A program made the position numbers and the translations under genes. Shown here piece after piece: positions 53,475 through 64,000 of a stretch of 64,000 nt of DNA. The notes under the pieces were generated by a model. The model made no database searches. It had not been told where the DNA came from and saw nothing but the letters and a program-made list of their open reading frames with translations. The stretch is from assembly GCA_010279815.1 (NCBI GenBank), contig QEOQ01000106.1, positions 156,348 through 220,347 on the forward strand. Reading direction: 5' to 3'. This DNA comes from Brachionus plicatilis (taxonomy: Eukaryota; Rotifera; Eurotatoria; Ploima; Brachionidae). Positions within the stretch are counted from its first letter, which is position 1, and each line of letters opens with the position of its first letter.

Positions 53475-53655
53475 CTTATTTTTTAAATTCCGCTAAAAAT
53501 TCAGTCAGTTCCGTCAATTCCGTAAGTAAATTCCGCCGAAATTAAAAAATTTCCTAAGTTTATTTTACGGAATTAAAAAAATTTTTTTCGAGTTTTTTGG
53601 CGGAATTTGTTCTACGAAATTCCGTATTCCGCGTTCCGGATTCTGCATTTTAGCC
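53475..53655. repeat. ATTCCG-rich repeat
   Basis: AATTCCG and its complement occur about ten times in 180 bases (for example GTTCCGTCAATTCCGTAAG and TTGGCGGAATTTG), in both orientations. It looks like a short subterminal-repeat element without a clear end. No open frame. Confidence 0.45.
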
Positions 53656-53959
53656 GATTAAATGTTATTTTCTGAATGGTATAATGCTCTTTTGACTATG
53701 GATTTCTTCATTATTTGCAAAGAATACTCTTGCGAATGTTCTAAAAATTTAATTGATGAAAAAAAAACGATTTATAAAATTTATCAATTAAATTTTTATC
53801 TGGAAAAGTAAAAAATAATCTATTTATTTATTTGAATTTAATTAACCTCCTTCAGTAGAAGTAAAAATAAAAATTAGAAGAAGAGAGTACAAAAAAAAAT
53901 AAAAAAAATTATACATATATATAAAAATATTACAATTGTAAGGAAATGAAGAGAAAAAT

Positions 53960-54600
53960 AGTTTGTTTGGAACTGAGTGGACCTCAAGTGATGAAAATCA
54001 TCTAGGTCTTATTAATTCATTTAAAAATATTCGATAATCTTTAAATCTTATTTTTTCTAGATACATTTTGATAGAGTCAGAAATGCCATCACTGATGAAA
54101 AAATGCCTCTTTAACTCCTTTTTATACTTACTTATATTTCTTAAAAGTAAAGGAAAATTTACATTAAAATGGTTAATCAAAGATTGAATATCTGTTTCAA
54201 GTTTCAAGTTTCTGTTTCTATTTGACTTTGATGGACAGATAGTTATGTTTTGTTTAATGCACTCAAAAATACTAGATGCTAATGAATTAAAACTTATCGT
54301 CTCAATAAATGAAAGCTTAGAAAATAGATAAAGTTGATTAAATTTTAAAATCTTAAGAACTTTTAAGACTCCCGACATGTGGCAAGTAAAACGAAGGTTG
54401 AATAATCGTTGTTTAATTAAGTGTAACTATTCCCAGACCATACGTAAATTGTGATAAACAATAAGTTTTATATATTAAGGCTTTAAGTGATGGAGTCATT
54501 ATACTTATTTTCCCAATTAAGAAGGAGGACGACAAAAATGATTTAATACCATTTAACTCAATAAAAAAAACGCTTGAGTTCTTACCAAGTTGAGTCCTAA
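53960..54600 (-). pseudogene. LINE ORF2 C-terminal relic
   Basis: The minus strand, with stops, reads KNSSVFFIELNGIKSFLSSS, LKALIYKTYCLSQFTYGLGI, LIKQRLFNLRFTCHMSGVLK and, from 54378 on, an open stretch VLKILKFNQLYLFSKLSF to FLNELIRPR. IYKTYC-x-x-QFTYG-x and the Leu-rich region after it are typical of the post-RT part of LINEs. The RT itself is missing and no sequence of that kind follows upstream. Confidence 0.6.
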
Positions 54601-54892
54601 ATTGAATTAGGTTTTTTACTAGGATTTAGATAGCATAAAAAGCGATGGTGAAGTTTGAAGCAAAAAAAAATGAAATGAAAGCAAAATATTTTAAATATTA
54701 ATAAATTAATTGATTTTTATTAAATTTTAGGTCTTAAAGGCATAAAAAAATTAGACTTTCTGGTGTTTAAATTTAAATTTTAATTATAATTATGTTTATT
54801 TTTTAAATAAAAATTTAAAAGACAGTGCAAAAAGTGAAATTTGAAAAAATTTAAAATAAAAATAAGTGTTTAGGTTGGTTGAGTTATTTCGA

Positions 54893-56070
54893 TAATCATT
54901 ATTCATTTTCTATTCTGCTTTTTCTTATTTTATAATTTCAAAAATTTTAACAAAAATAAAATAAACAAAATTTTAATTTAAAAATTAACTCACTAAAAAA
55001 AGGCAAAACAATTTGAAAATGCGCTATTTTTTTCTTAAAATTTATTAAATAAAATTATTACTATTCATTTTAATTTTTAATTAGAAAAATCATTTAAATG
55101 ATTTCGTATGAAATCCTCATAACTAGACCATTCTCCAGTCAAATTTTTTACATCATTGGTAAAAGGAACACAATTTCTATTATCAACCATAAATTCAAAC
55201 ACTTGACTGACCGCATCAGGCATGAATTTTTTGAACTCTTCTTTAGCTATGGACTGAAAGGTGATTTTTTTTTCAAAAACTTTTGAACAAATTTCTGCCA
55301 AACGCTCTCCATTTAATTTTTCCGGTCCATTCATTTCGTAGAATTTTTCATGGTGTTCATTCTTATCAGTAGCTACCAGACATGCTGCAGCGCATCGGCC
55401 AATATCTTTGGTATCAATGTACGGACAAAGAATGTCTGGAAAATTGTACACTGAAGTTTTGACCGCTTGTTTCACATTAGAAATCGTATTTTCCATAAAT
55501 ACGCCACCTCTTAGAATTGTCCATTTCAGGTCTTTTTCTTTTCCATATTTTTCAAGTAATATTTCCGATGGTTTAAATCTAGATGAAAGAAGTGATATTT
55601 GTTCTGGAAAATGAACAGTCCAAGATGCAACAAGTACAATATATTCTACATTGTTGGCCACTGCCGACTCTATCATATTCTTTGTTAATCTGGCATCATC
55701 ATCGATTCCTCGCTTTGGATCATGTGGTGTCACTATCAGGGCATATTGAGAACCTTGAAATGCCTTGTTCAAAGTGTCCGGATTATCTGCATCGCAGCCA
55801 ACTACAATCTCAATGTTTGGATATGAAATTCGGAAGGGTTTAGCTTTTTCTTCTGTACGGAATACTCCACGTACGCGAACCCTATTTGGATATTTGCTGA
55901 CCAGCTCTGCAATACAACCTGAACCAGAGTTGCTGTTCGCAGTAAATATGCTGACTAAAGGTTGAGACATTTTTTTAATGAAATTATTTTTATTCTAAAA
56001 ACTTAAGCTAAGTGTGCACAAAATAATAATCAAAATTTTGTTGACTTTAAATGACTAGGAAATTTTTAAA
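54893..56070 (-). repeat. Second copy of the duplicated NmrA block
   Basis: Partner of 43050-44220. The left boundary is sharp at AATCATTATTCATT; the right end fades about 90 bases before the gene. Confidence 0.9.
55077..55970 (-). CDS. NmrA-like NAD(P)-binding family protein, copy 2 (297 aa)
   Basis: Same family and length as copy 1, about 97% identical in protein, with an intact frame from MSQPLVSIFTANSNSGS to HLNDFSN. The changes cluster in the first half (Gln3, Phe9, Gly18, Ile48, Tyr50, Ser for Ala in AFQGSQ, Ala for Val in YALIV, Asp for Gly in EKDLKW) and at the last residue. None removes a family motif, so both copies may work. The promoter regions differ beyond about 90 bases upstream, so the two could be expressed differently. 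Intronless like copy 1. Confidence 0.85.
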   Translation of the reverse strand: MSQPLVSIFTANSNSGSGCIAELVSKYPNRVRVRGVFRTEEKAKPFRISYPNIEIVVGCDADNPDTLNKAFQGSQYALIVTPHDPKRGIDDDARLTKNMIESAVANNVEYIVLVASWTVHFPEQISLLSSRFKPSEILLEKYGKEKDLKWTILRGGVFMENTISNVKQAVKTSVYNFPDILCPYIDTKDIGRCAAACLVATDKNEHHEKFYEMNGPEKLNGERLAEICSKVFEKKITFQSIAKEEFKKFMPDAVSQVFEFMVDNRNCVPFTNDVKNLTGEWSSYEDFIRNHLNDFSN

Positions 56071-57037
56071 TTAATAAAATACCATATTCAAATTAGAACT
56101 ATTTAATTTTAATAATTTTTCTCTTTTATTTAAATGACAGCAGTAGATTTTGGAAACCGGAAAAAATACATGTTAATTTTTCTTCTAGTCAAATTTCGTT
56201 GCTTTATATTAAATAGATAAATTTAAAACCTGCTCCACATTAAAAAAGAATTTATTCTCTAAGTGGCAAACACTTCTTTCCTGTTAAAAGATTGTCCGCA
56301 AAAAATTTACATTGTTGAAAAAAAAATATTTCTAAGAGAGAAACTGAATTTCATTAAACAAGAGATGATAGAAAACGGATTTAAAAAATTTAAACTTACT
56401 CATTTTGATCAAATGTTCAAAACTTAAATTACTTTTTTCTCTGATTTAAATTTCTAATTTTAAAATGATTTACTGAAATTTAAGATAATACATAATGAAT
56501 TTAAAATTAAAGTTGTTTCTAAAATAAAGGTGTCTAAAGTTATAAAAATTGATTATTTTTGGTTTAAAAATTTAAGAAATATTCAAATTATCTTGTTTTA
56601 ATGATGAAATTTGATCAAAAATGCTTAAAAAAATGATCTTCTCTCAATGAAAGAAGATAACAACCGTGAAATATCTGAGTTATTGTTGGAGTAATTGAAT
56701 GAACAAATAATTTTAAGAGTTTTTTCTTAACTCCTATAAAATCAAAATTTTAAAATTGAAATTTATTAAGGAAAAATGAAATTTTCTTTCTTGTTTTAAA
56801 ATCTTTTAATTTAAATATTATTCTTTTTAAAAAATATTCTTGAATTAAAAATCTTTAAACGTTAATTTGCATCATTTAAAAAAAAAATTGCAAATAAAAT
56901 AAAGAATTGATATTAATTTAAAGAATCTAGCCTCTAAATAAAATATAATCATGAAAAAATGAGAAAAGATTCAAAATTTTTAAATTTTTTATATACTTTC
57001 AAAATTGTATAACGTTAAAAAAGAAAAATTTTAAAGT
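56071..57037. other. Gene-free stretch
   Basis: AT-rich; no frame, repeat or RNA gene that I can support. Confidence 0.5.
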
Positions 57038-57046
57038 CAAATTCAA

Positions 57047-57703
57047 GGATGAAGATTAAAAAAACATATAAAATGTTAATCTTAAAAAACAAAACATAAA
57101 GAAAAAATGAGATTTTAACTTTGTAAAAGAGTGACGTAAAACATAAATTCGAACATAATTAACTTAAAATGTGACTAAAACATATACACTTTTTTCTAAA
57201 TGTGAATAAAACATAAATGACTAAATAAATTATTCAGAAAGTGAATAAAACATATCGAAATAAAAAAAAAATAACTTGAAATTATTTTGAAGACAAGTGA
57301 TTAAAACATAAACCTTTAATTTAGATATTTAATTTTTTTTTCAACCATGAAAAGAAAAATCGAATGGTATTTTATGGCTAAATTCAACTCCGATATCGAA
57401 TCTAAAACAATCTAAAACAATCTAAAACAAAAAAACGAAAAGTCGGGCCATGGTACGAAATGGAATAATATATGTTTTTTTCACCTTTTTTATTGATCAA
57501 ATTGACTAAAATTTTTTTTATACTTTGTATAAATTTATATGTTTTGGATCACTTTTTGATAAATTTAATTTATGTTTTATTCACAGAATTTAAAAATAAG
57601 TTTATGTTTTGATTCACATTTTTATAAAATAAAAATAGTTTTATGCTTGATTCACTTTTTATATGTTTTAGTAACATTTTATATGTTTTTTTAATCTTCA
57701 TCC
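57047..57703. mobile_element. 657-bp TIR element with 9-bp target duplication and subterminal motif arrays
   Basis: A perfect 32-bp terminal inverted repeat begins GGATGAAGATTAAAAAAACA. Both flanks are CAAATTCAA (57038-57046 and 57704-57712), a perfect 9-bp target duplication, as made by Mutator-like transposases. The left arm has five copies of GTGANTAAAACATA (near 57131, 57172, 57203, 57241, 57298). The right arm has five inverted copies (TATGTTTTATTCAC and variants near 57539, 57572, 57604, 57642, 57662). The core holds a triple CTAAAACAAT. No transposase is encoded, so it depends on one elsewhere. Confidence 0.85.
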
Positions 57704-57712
57704 CAAATTCAA

Positions 57713-59299
57713 TGATGACATTTGATTATTTCTGTATCCGCCCTGGACCCCGTTTGATTAATTTAAATTTAAAAAATAAATTTTGCTATTTCATTTGGTT
57801 AAAATTGTCGCATATGACTTATTGGAAGTGACTTTGTCGGAAAGGTCTGACTTCCATTTTATTCAAATAAACTGATTAATTAAAAATTAATTAAGCAAAA
57901 ATAACTTAGAATTTTTTTGGCATCTTGAAGTTGACTATCAATTCTTAAGAGCTTATCATTTGACATTAAAATATATCTTTGAATTATTTGAAAAATTTTT
58001 TATGTAAAATGCTTTACATATTATTCAAAAAATTTTTATTTGCAAAAATATTTGCAACATTTAAATAAAAAAAAAATTGAAATTGAATTTTTTTTATCAA
58101 ATCTTAAAAATAAAAATCCTATCAAAAAATAAACCCTGGATTTGAATTTTTTAAGCTTCAATTTCCTTTGAAACAATGTTTGTGAGCATTTTTCTTAAAT
58201 ATCATTTAAAAGATTTTAAAGCATTTAAAATAGGCGAATGGTAAAGCCAGACAGCAGGGACTGTATTAAAATAGCAGCAATCAAAATAGCTAAAAACATA
58301 ATGAAAAAAAGAAATAAAAGTTAAAATAAAAAAATAGCAATTAAAAATTCATTCATCATTATTAATTAATGTTTGTTTGTTTAATAGTTTATTTCTTTTT
58401 TAAAAGAAAAGCTACGAGCAGAGCTCCTTCAGCCAGTTATATAATTTTAATGATTTTTCTAAACAAAACTAACACTAAATAAACGTATAAAAAACAATAA
58501 GATACAAGTTAATTAAACTTTTAAATTGATACCAAAATCAAAATTAAAGAGAAAAAAAATCAAGTTTAAAAAAATTAAAACAAAATGTTGATGGAACCAA
58601 AATAAAGCTTTTTTGATGATAAATTTTTTTTTGAAATTTGGCCTCATAGGCCGTCCTAAATCAGAGTAACAACCCATGTGCATTTTTTGATTTTGGTGGA
58701 CATGTGCGTTTTTCAGGTATCCAGATAAATAAATTAAATTCCTTTTTTTTTTTTTAATTTTTAATATTCCGGCAGCGAAGCAACGGGTAAAACCTTATTA
58801 TTTTAAATTTACTTAATGCGGAAAATTTGAATAAATCTTTAACTTATTTAAAAGAAAAATATGCTATTTTTTTCTGGGCATTTTTAGACGTTTTTAGACC
58901 AACTCTGGTTTCTCTTTATTGATATCCGCTCTGATTCTTATACAGAATAGACACATTGTTAACCACATATTTTCCATCAAAATCATGATCATAACCCTTC
59001 ACGAATTAGGACCTGGGTCTTCAAGCTTATTCTCAGCAAAATAGTGGACAATTAATTTTAATAAACTTCTCAATAAAAATGTAATCTAGTTTATTTAGAA
59101 ATTTGATTATCAAACTAACTCTAGTTTAAATAAATGTACAAACTATTTTATTTAATATGCGATGTAAAATTTATTGGTATTTTCAATGTTTAAATAAGAT
59201 AAAACAATTTTCTATTAATATTTTTAATAAAATAAAAAAAAGTTTGTCAAAAATTTTTAATTTAAGAAATGTGCGTCAATAACTTTTTTGATTTAAATT
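57713..59299. other. Gene-free stretch
   Basis: AT-rich and featureless apart from short, less AT-rich pieces at about 58630-58720 and 58770 (GGCAGCGAAGCAACGGG). No gene seen. Confidence 0.45.
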
Positions 59300-60100
59300 T
59301 CATTTTCCACTAATGGACAAAATTTGGTTCAACTGAGCAATGGCATCAGCAACAATAACCACACTGTCCTCAGCATGATTCAGCAAGTCTTCTTTCAATT
59401 TGTTGAACACATCTTGGGCGAGGCTCCAAATTTGCTGTCCGGCAAAAAGAAGCTGAGCCGATATGTTTGTAAACTGAATAACTACTTGACTTCCCAGACT
59501 TTGAATGGTAGTCCAGACTCCTCCAAGGCCAAATGTGCTTATAATGTAGTCTAGCAAATTGTTTCTACCTGAAATAATGTCAAAAGAACTTGTTATTTGT
59601 GAAATGAAATCTATGATCTTGGGTTTTAGGGACTCTAATATTTGGTCAATGTTTATTCCGAACGATTGAAAAATGGCCATGAAATCGCGACTTTCTGCGC
59701 TAGGGAACAAGAAATTCATTGAGTTTATCAAAAAGTTGTGAATTTGTTGCTGAAATGTGTCCAGAAGATGGTCGACTTCTTCGTTTATTCGATTGTTGGA
59801 GTCATTGAATGTTATGGATATGAGATATGAAGCGATCAAGTTGCGGATTTGGTACAGCAAGGCCTCCCCCATTTGGGGCAAAAACGATTGCACTTGCTCG
59901 ATCAAATGGGAGAATTGGAATCGAGATATGCTAAGCGTTTGGTGAAGAAAATTGATAAATTGGTCTATTATTTGCTGGATCACATTGGTCTGAATTTCTT
60001 GCTGTAGATTTTGGATGACTGTGAAATATGGTCCTGTGCTTTGCGAGCAAGATATTGAGCCAGCAAGGCCTAATATCAACAAAAAATTAAAATAGCTCAT
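59300..60100 (-). CDS. Secreted protein of unknown function (266 aa)
   Basis: A single open frame from MSYFNFLLILGLAGSISCSQ, a clear signal peptide with likely cleavage near residues 17-19, to ISGK. The mature part has no Cys, is rich in Gln, Ile, Leu, Asn and Ser, and consists of amphipathic helical stretches with a repeated pattern such as IIDQFINFLHQTL and FQQQIHNFLINSMNFLF. One or two sequons are present. I recognise no domain. The helical, Gln-rich, Cys-free make-up recalls lipid-binding or structural secreted proteins, but that is only a resemblance. Base composition is well above the surroundings in GC, supporting a real gene. A TATA-like box lies about 75 bases upstream. Confidence 0.7.
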   Translation of the reverse strand: MSYFNFLLILGLAGSISCSQSTGPYFTVIQNLQQEIQTNVIQQIIDQFINFLHQTLSISRFQFSHLIEQVQSFLPQMGEALLYQIRNLIASYLISITFNDSNNRINEEVDHLLDTFQQQIHNFLINSMNFLFPSAESRDFMAIFQSFGINIDQILESLKPKIIDFISQITSSFDIISGRNNLLDYIISTFGLGGVWTTIQSLGSQVVIQFTNISAQLLFAGQQIWSLAQDVFNKLKEDLLNHAEDSVVIVADAIAQLNQILSISGK

Positions 60101-60169
60101 TCTTATTAAATTTGTTGAATTAAGTGTAAATCGAAAGCCAATTTTAAATGTTTAGCTGTGAAAACAACT

Positions 60170-60183
60170 TATTTTATAAAATA
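60170..60183 (-). promoter_or_regulatory. Putative TATA box of the secreted-protein gene
   Basis: TATTTTATAAAATA on the minus strand, about 75 bases before the ATG at 60100, would give a 5' UTR of about 40-45 bases. Weak evidence in AT-rich DNA. Confidence 0.3.
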
Positions 60184-61489
60184 ATGCTCAGAGAAAATTT
60201 GCACCTTTACCCATCGATTTATGTGGGTGTTCTTTTATATTAATTATAAAAAGATAACTTTAATAAAGCTTAAATTTTTCGACTTCTATTAATGGACAGT
60301 ATCAATTTAATTTTAATTTTTATTTGATTATTTGCCATTTGTAATCAATTAAAATTTTGGAATTTTTTTTTATTTTATCTGAGCCTTAACTTTCCATTTA
60401 GAGGCTAATAATCTCTCGTATTTAAAGAGAATTGTTTTAAATTTTCAAAAACATATGATTGTAAATTTAAAAAAAAAAAACGAAAAAATTTTTAATTTTA
60501 TTTAAATTCAAGTTTAAAAGCTTGTCTAAAAAAATAGCATAGAAAAATTGAAATTATCTCATTAAATTTTTTTTACTTTTTGTGATAAAAAATCAAAAAT
60601 ACAAAATTATGTTTTCCATGTATTCCACTTGTTGGGTTGTACTAAATATGCCAAATATCTAAACATAAAGCTCAGAGAATATTTTTTTTATCATTGGTAA
60701 TAACTTACTAAAATCTTTTTTCATAATTTTACTCTTTTCCTTAATTAATTCATTTGAAATTTTTTAATCATAGTCTTAATTTAAATTGTAATCATTTTCT
60801 TGATTTTTAAAAAATTAATAAACTAAAAACTATTTAATTTACCTTTTATTTTTTAAGTCTAAATAAAAACCAAGGATCAACACTTAACTGAATTTGCTTA
60901 TATATAAAATAATGTTAAGTGAATAGTTTTCGATTATAGCTTAATTTTAATTTATTTGATTTAAATATTTAAGTTCAAAGATGCTTTTTCACATGTTATT
61001 ATGTAATTAAAGTAAGCGTTTTTGTGTCATGTTCCCGTTAACTACGAAACATAAACTTTTTATTAAAAAATTTCAATTTTTAGCTAAATCAAAGACTCCT
61101 ACAACAAAAAATAATTCAATTTGGATAATTTCTTGAGACAATTTTATATTCATTTGAAAAAGTAAATCTCTAAAAATTTTTACCAGCTCACTTGGTCTTG
61201 CTTATTCAAAACTTGTCATTCAGATAAATCACTTCTTTTTTAGTTTTATGGACATCAAGGTTACCTTTGTCTTTTAAGTTGCTTGAAAAATCAATCAAAG
61301 AATAGTTTTTTTTTGTTTTAAAAAAATGAAGAAAAATAAATGAGTTCAAATCAAAATTTAATTTTGAAATAATCAATATTAATAGTTAAATAAATTGTCG
61401 AAAAATTATAAATTAATTTATTAATAAAAACTATTTGATACAACAACAAAATTTAATAATATTTACAGTACAAATTAAAACCAACTATG
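60184..61489. other. Gene-free stretch
   Basis: AT-rich; nothing recognised on either strand. Confidence 0.5.
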
Positions 61490-61497
61490 TACATTTC

Positions 61498-61577
61498 TTT
61501 TCCTCGACTCTTCTTCAACTATTCTAGGGGGGAAAGGAAAAGTCGAGGAAGAGTGAGGAAGAGTCGAGGAACAAAAT
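61498..61577. repeat. GAGGAAGAGTCGAGGA inverted repeat
   Basis: TTCCTCGACTCTTC and its complement GAAGAGTCGAGGAA flank a GGGGGGAAAGG centre, with a second AAGTCGAGGAAGAGTG between. A short stem-loop-forming repeat of unknown kind. Confidence 0.5.
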
Positions 61578-61689
61578 GCGTAAAAGTTAGTTTTACTGTA
61601 ACTAAAATAGCAAAAATCTAGTACCAGTTTTAAGTTTTAGGTTTCAGATGCCGTTAATCAAAAGACCAGTGCCCATGCCAGGAAATATG

Positions 61690-62095
61690 GACTAACAAAA
61701 CACGGACGGTTTTTTGCGGCCATTTGACCGGTCAGCAAAACGGTCAAAATTTTTGAACGCCAAAAAATACGGCCAAAAAAACTGACAACTTTTTGGCGGG
61801 CAGCCACTTAAATCGTGAAATTTTTTAACAATGAAATTTTTAAAATATGAAAAAATAAAGACAAAAATATTTATTTTTTTGAAAAAAGCGCTTTTTTTAA
61901 GGAGTAGTTCTTCTTTTTCCTAAGAAATTTCATTAAGTTTAATGATTCTCTGCAAAAAAAGTTGGCCGTATTTTTTGGCGGTCCAAAATTTTGACCGGTC
62001 CAAGACTACCCGCCAAAAATTTGGTCGTTTAATGCAGACACGGTCACGGTTTTTGAAATTTTTGGCAAAAAAAGTTGACCGTATATATTTTGTGA
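61690..62095. mobile_element. TIR element rich in CGGTC/ACGGCC motifs
   Basis: CGGTCAAAATTTTTG and CGCCAAAAAATACGGCCAA (61750-61790) recur inverted as TTGGCCGTATTTTTTGGCGG and CAAAATTTTGACCGG (61961-62000). Further TGACCGT/ACGGTC words lie in both outer parts. No target duplication was identified and there is no coding sequence. Confidence 0.6.
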
Positions 62096-62099
62096 TAAG

Positions 62100-64000
62100 C
62101 ATTAATTATTAAGCATTTTGTAGAACTAAATTATCTCTTTTTGTAAAAAAGTTATTTAAGTTTTTCTAAATTAGAAAGAACTTCGCAACCCCAAATCATT
62201 AATTAATTAATTAATTTTTGGTCTCAATCGATTAATCCTGTGATGCTTTTATTTCACCAAATGGTATATGTAGGACACTCTAATGGTATTCAATTCTTCA
62301 TTAATTTTATTTTAATTTTTAGAGTTCTGGTACAAAAATATTTTTTTTTAAAATGCCTTTGGAAAATTTATTATTTAAAAATTCTCAATAATGAATGCTT
62401 ACTTAAAATTTGTATGAATCAACATTGTTTTTCTACACTGATGACTTAAGTGCTCATTAGGTTCGAAATTATTATTATTATGACTATTAAATCCTAATTT
62501 AGCTATTATAATTTTCAAATGAAAACACTTTGAAAATTTTAATATTTTTTATGATTAAAATATTAAAATATTGTGATAGAGTCTAAATGTGTCAAGAGGT
62601 CATATAGTCTTAAAACTTTGGTTAATTAAAGCTTTTTTTTAATGAATTAAATTTCATAAATTTTTTCTATTTGTGCTTTTTTTTTAATTCTATTTAAAAG
62701 AAAAAATGTAAATTTTAAAGATAAAATTAAACTCAAAAGAACCTCTTTTCATTTTAATTCTCATCGAATGTAAACTTTTAATTATAGATAAATGGAATTT
62801 GAATTAAAAAGACTGGCAGTAAATTTTTTATCTTTTTATTTTTTTTAAATTAAATACTGCAGTTAATTTTTTTAGTGCTGATGGCAAGAAATTTTTCAAT
62901 AGGATTGTTTTAATTTGTCTTCAAAACATGGTTTCTAATATCGTAAGCAAAATTATAGCCAAAAATATGCCTTTATATGCATTTGAAAAACAATTTTAAA
63001 TAGTTTAATGAACAATGAAAAAAATGAAAAAAATTCATTGCAACAATTTGAACTGTTTGAGGAATTAATTTCACTATTCAAGCTTATATCAGCAAACTGA
63101 ACTGTGATAAATGATTTTAAATCCTGTCTAGTCTATTCGCAAAGAAGTTGATGCGGAATTTTTTAGTGTTTTAGTAAGCGATTTGAATTTAATTTAAATT
63201 TTAAAAGAGAATTTTTAACTATTTTCTTGATTCCATGCCGTAGTTTTGCTTTTTTTATTTTGGTTTTGTAGCTTTTGACAATATTTTCTGGTAAACAATT
63301 TCTAATTTTCAGTTTTTTGGCCAAAATTCTTTATTTTCTCATTTTTTTTAAATTCTCAAATCAATTAATTCTTATCTAGCCCAAAAATAAAAGAGCATTT
63401 TTTATCAAGTTTAAAGCAATTTTAATTTATTTCAATGAAACTTTTAGACAATTACAGAAAAGCTGTTTTTAAAACAAAGCGTTTATTTTTTTGTTCAGAT
63501 ATCTTTTTAAAATTTGTTGTCACAGTCTTGAAAATATGTTTTAAAAATTAAGAGATAAAATTTTTTTACTATTTTCTACGAGCTTTTGTTTAATAATTTA
63601 ATTTTTCAATTCTGTTTTGTTCAAAATAGATTGTTTGTTTGACATAAAATTCTGTAAATTCTCTCAAATCTGATTCTTAAATGAGACAAATTAAAAAGTT
63701 AATTTTTTATTAATTTTATCTATTTACATGTTAAACTAAAAAAAAAAAACAAATTAACATCGATCATTAAAATCTGGTCGCTTATTATCGAGAATAAAAA
63801 ATCGGTTCTTAATTTGGCGTTTTGAATTTATTTTAATTAAGAAAAAAAGAAAAAAATGGAAGATGTTAAAAATTTTACAATATACTACAAAAAGTTATAA
63901 CTGTTCAACCAATTATTTTATTAAATTTTCATGGTATAATATCTAGTTTTTAATTTCTTTTTATCTTTTGGCAAAATGTTACAATTTGCCACTTTTTTTT
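62100..64000. other. Gene-free right end
   Basis: AT-rich with only short, biased frames. No gene, RNA or repeat that I can support. Confidence 0.5.

Noticed and set aside
57047..57703. The spaced GTGANTAAAACATA motifs as a CRISPR-like array
   Set aside because: Spacing is irregular, the motif inverts in the second half, and the unit has terminal inverted repeats and a 9-bp target duplication, so it is a transposable element.
59324..59945. Plus-strand frames antisense to the secreted-protein gene
   Set aside because: Short, with no start context. The minus frame has a signal peptide and spans 266 codons.
1..64000. CRISPR arrays, bacterial operons, prophage or Shine-Dalgarno sites
   Set aside because: Introns, poly(A)-type signals and animal proteins show a eukaryotic nuclear genome. 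No regularly spaced direct repeats with unique spacers were seen.
1..64000. tRNA or rRNA genes
   Set aside because: No cloverleaf with recognisable A and B boxes was spotted by eye. A tRNA-scanning program would be decisive.

Overview
The window reads as nuclear DNA of a small, very AT-rich invertebrate animal. Genes have spliceosomal introns (29 nt to about 4.3 kb), there are no operons, TATA-like boxes precede genes, and the DNA between genes is filled with decayed LINEs, a helicase relic and many short terminal-inverted-repeat (TIR) elements. The protein set (MIC60, a LEV-9/Hasp-type WAP-sushi protein, SF3B6, an Rh ammonium channel, NmrA-like proteins) is animal. A rotifer-like protostome would fit, but this is an impression only; nothing in the window fixes the phylum.

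Layout. 1-4 kb: the 5' part of MIC60 (mitofilin, minus strand), running off the left edge, with a 197-bp copy of its own coding sequence in the intron. 4-12.3 kb: gene-poor, with one decayed transposase-like fragment. 12.3-24.7 kb: a seven-exon gene (+) for a secreted 796-aa protein with a signal peptide, a WAP-like domain, eight to nine sushi domains and an Arg-rich tail. Its introns hold a LINE relic, a long-TIR element and, nested in that, a pogo/Tigger-like element that keeps a PCNA-binding-like motif. 24.9-27.5 kb: a decayed non-LTR retrotransposon between inverted repeats. 29.0-29.4 kb: SF3B6 (minus, two exons). 29.7-31.1 kb: a dense cluster of palindromes. 35.4-39.8 kb: an Rh-type ammonium/gas channel gene (+) with a putative promoter and 5' UTR exon.

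40-64 kb: two nearly identical intronless NmrA-like genes (minus, 43.2-44.1 and 55.1-56.0 kb) about 12 kb apart. A third, broken, inverted fragment at 48.2 kb is fused to an inverted copy of the Rh gene's 3' flank. Between and around them lie a PIF1-type helicase relic with inverted ends, LINE relics, two SINE-like copies sharing a 3' tail layout with the LINE, a PHD-finger relic, a (GGTTC)n tract and several TIR elements. At 59.3-60.1 kb lies a gene for an unrecognised secreted protein (minus). The last 4 kb hold nothing coding that I can support.

The genes do not form a pathway; this looks like ordinary interspersed single-gene organisation. The least ordinary features are a family of TIR elements with 8-10 bp target duplications and arrays of short subterminal motifs in opposite orientation (about 0.9, 37.5, 47.5 and 57.0 kb), the nested pogo-like elements, and the local inverted duplication joining NmrA and Rh sequence. 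All coordinates and comparisons were made by eye.
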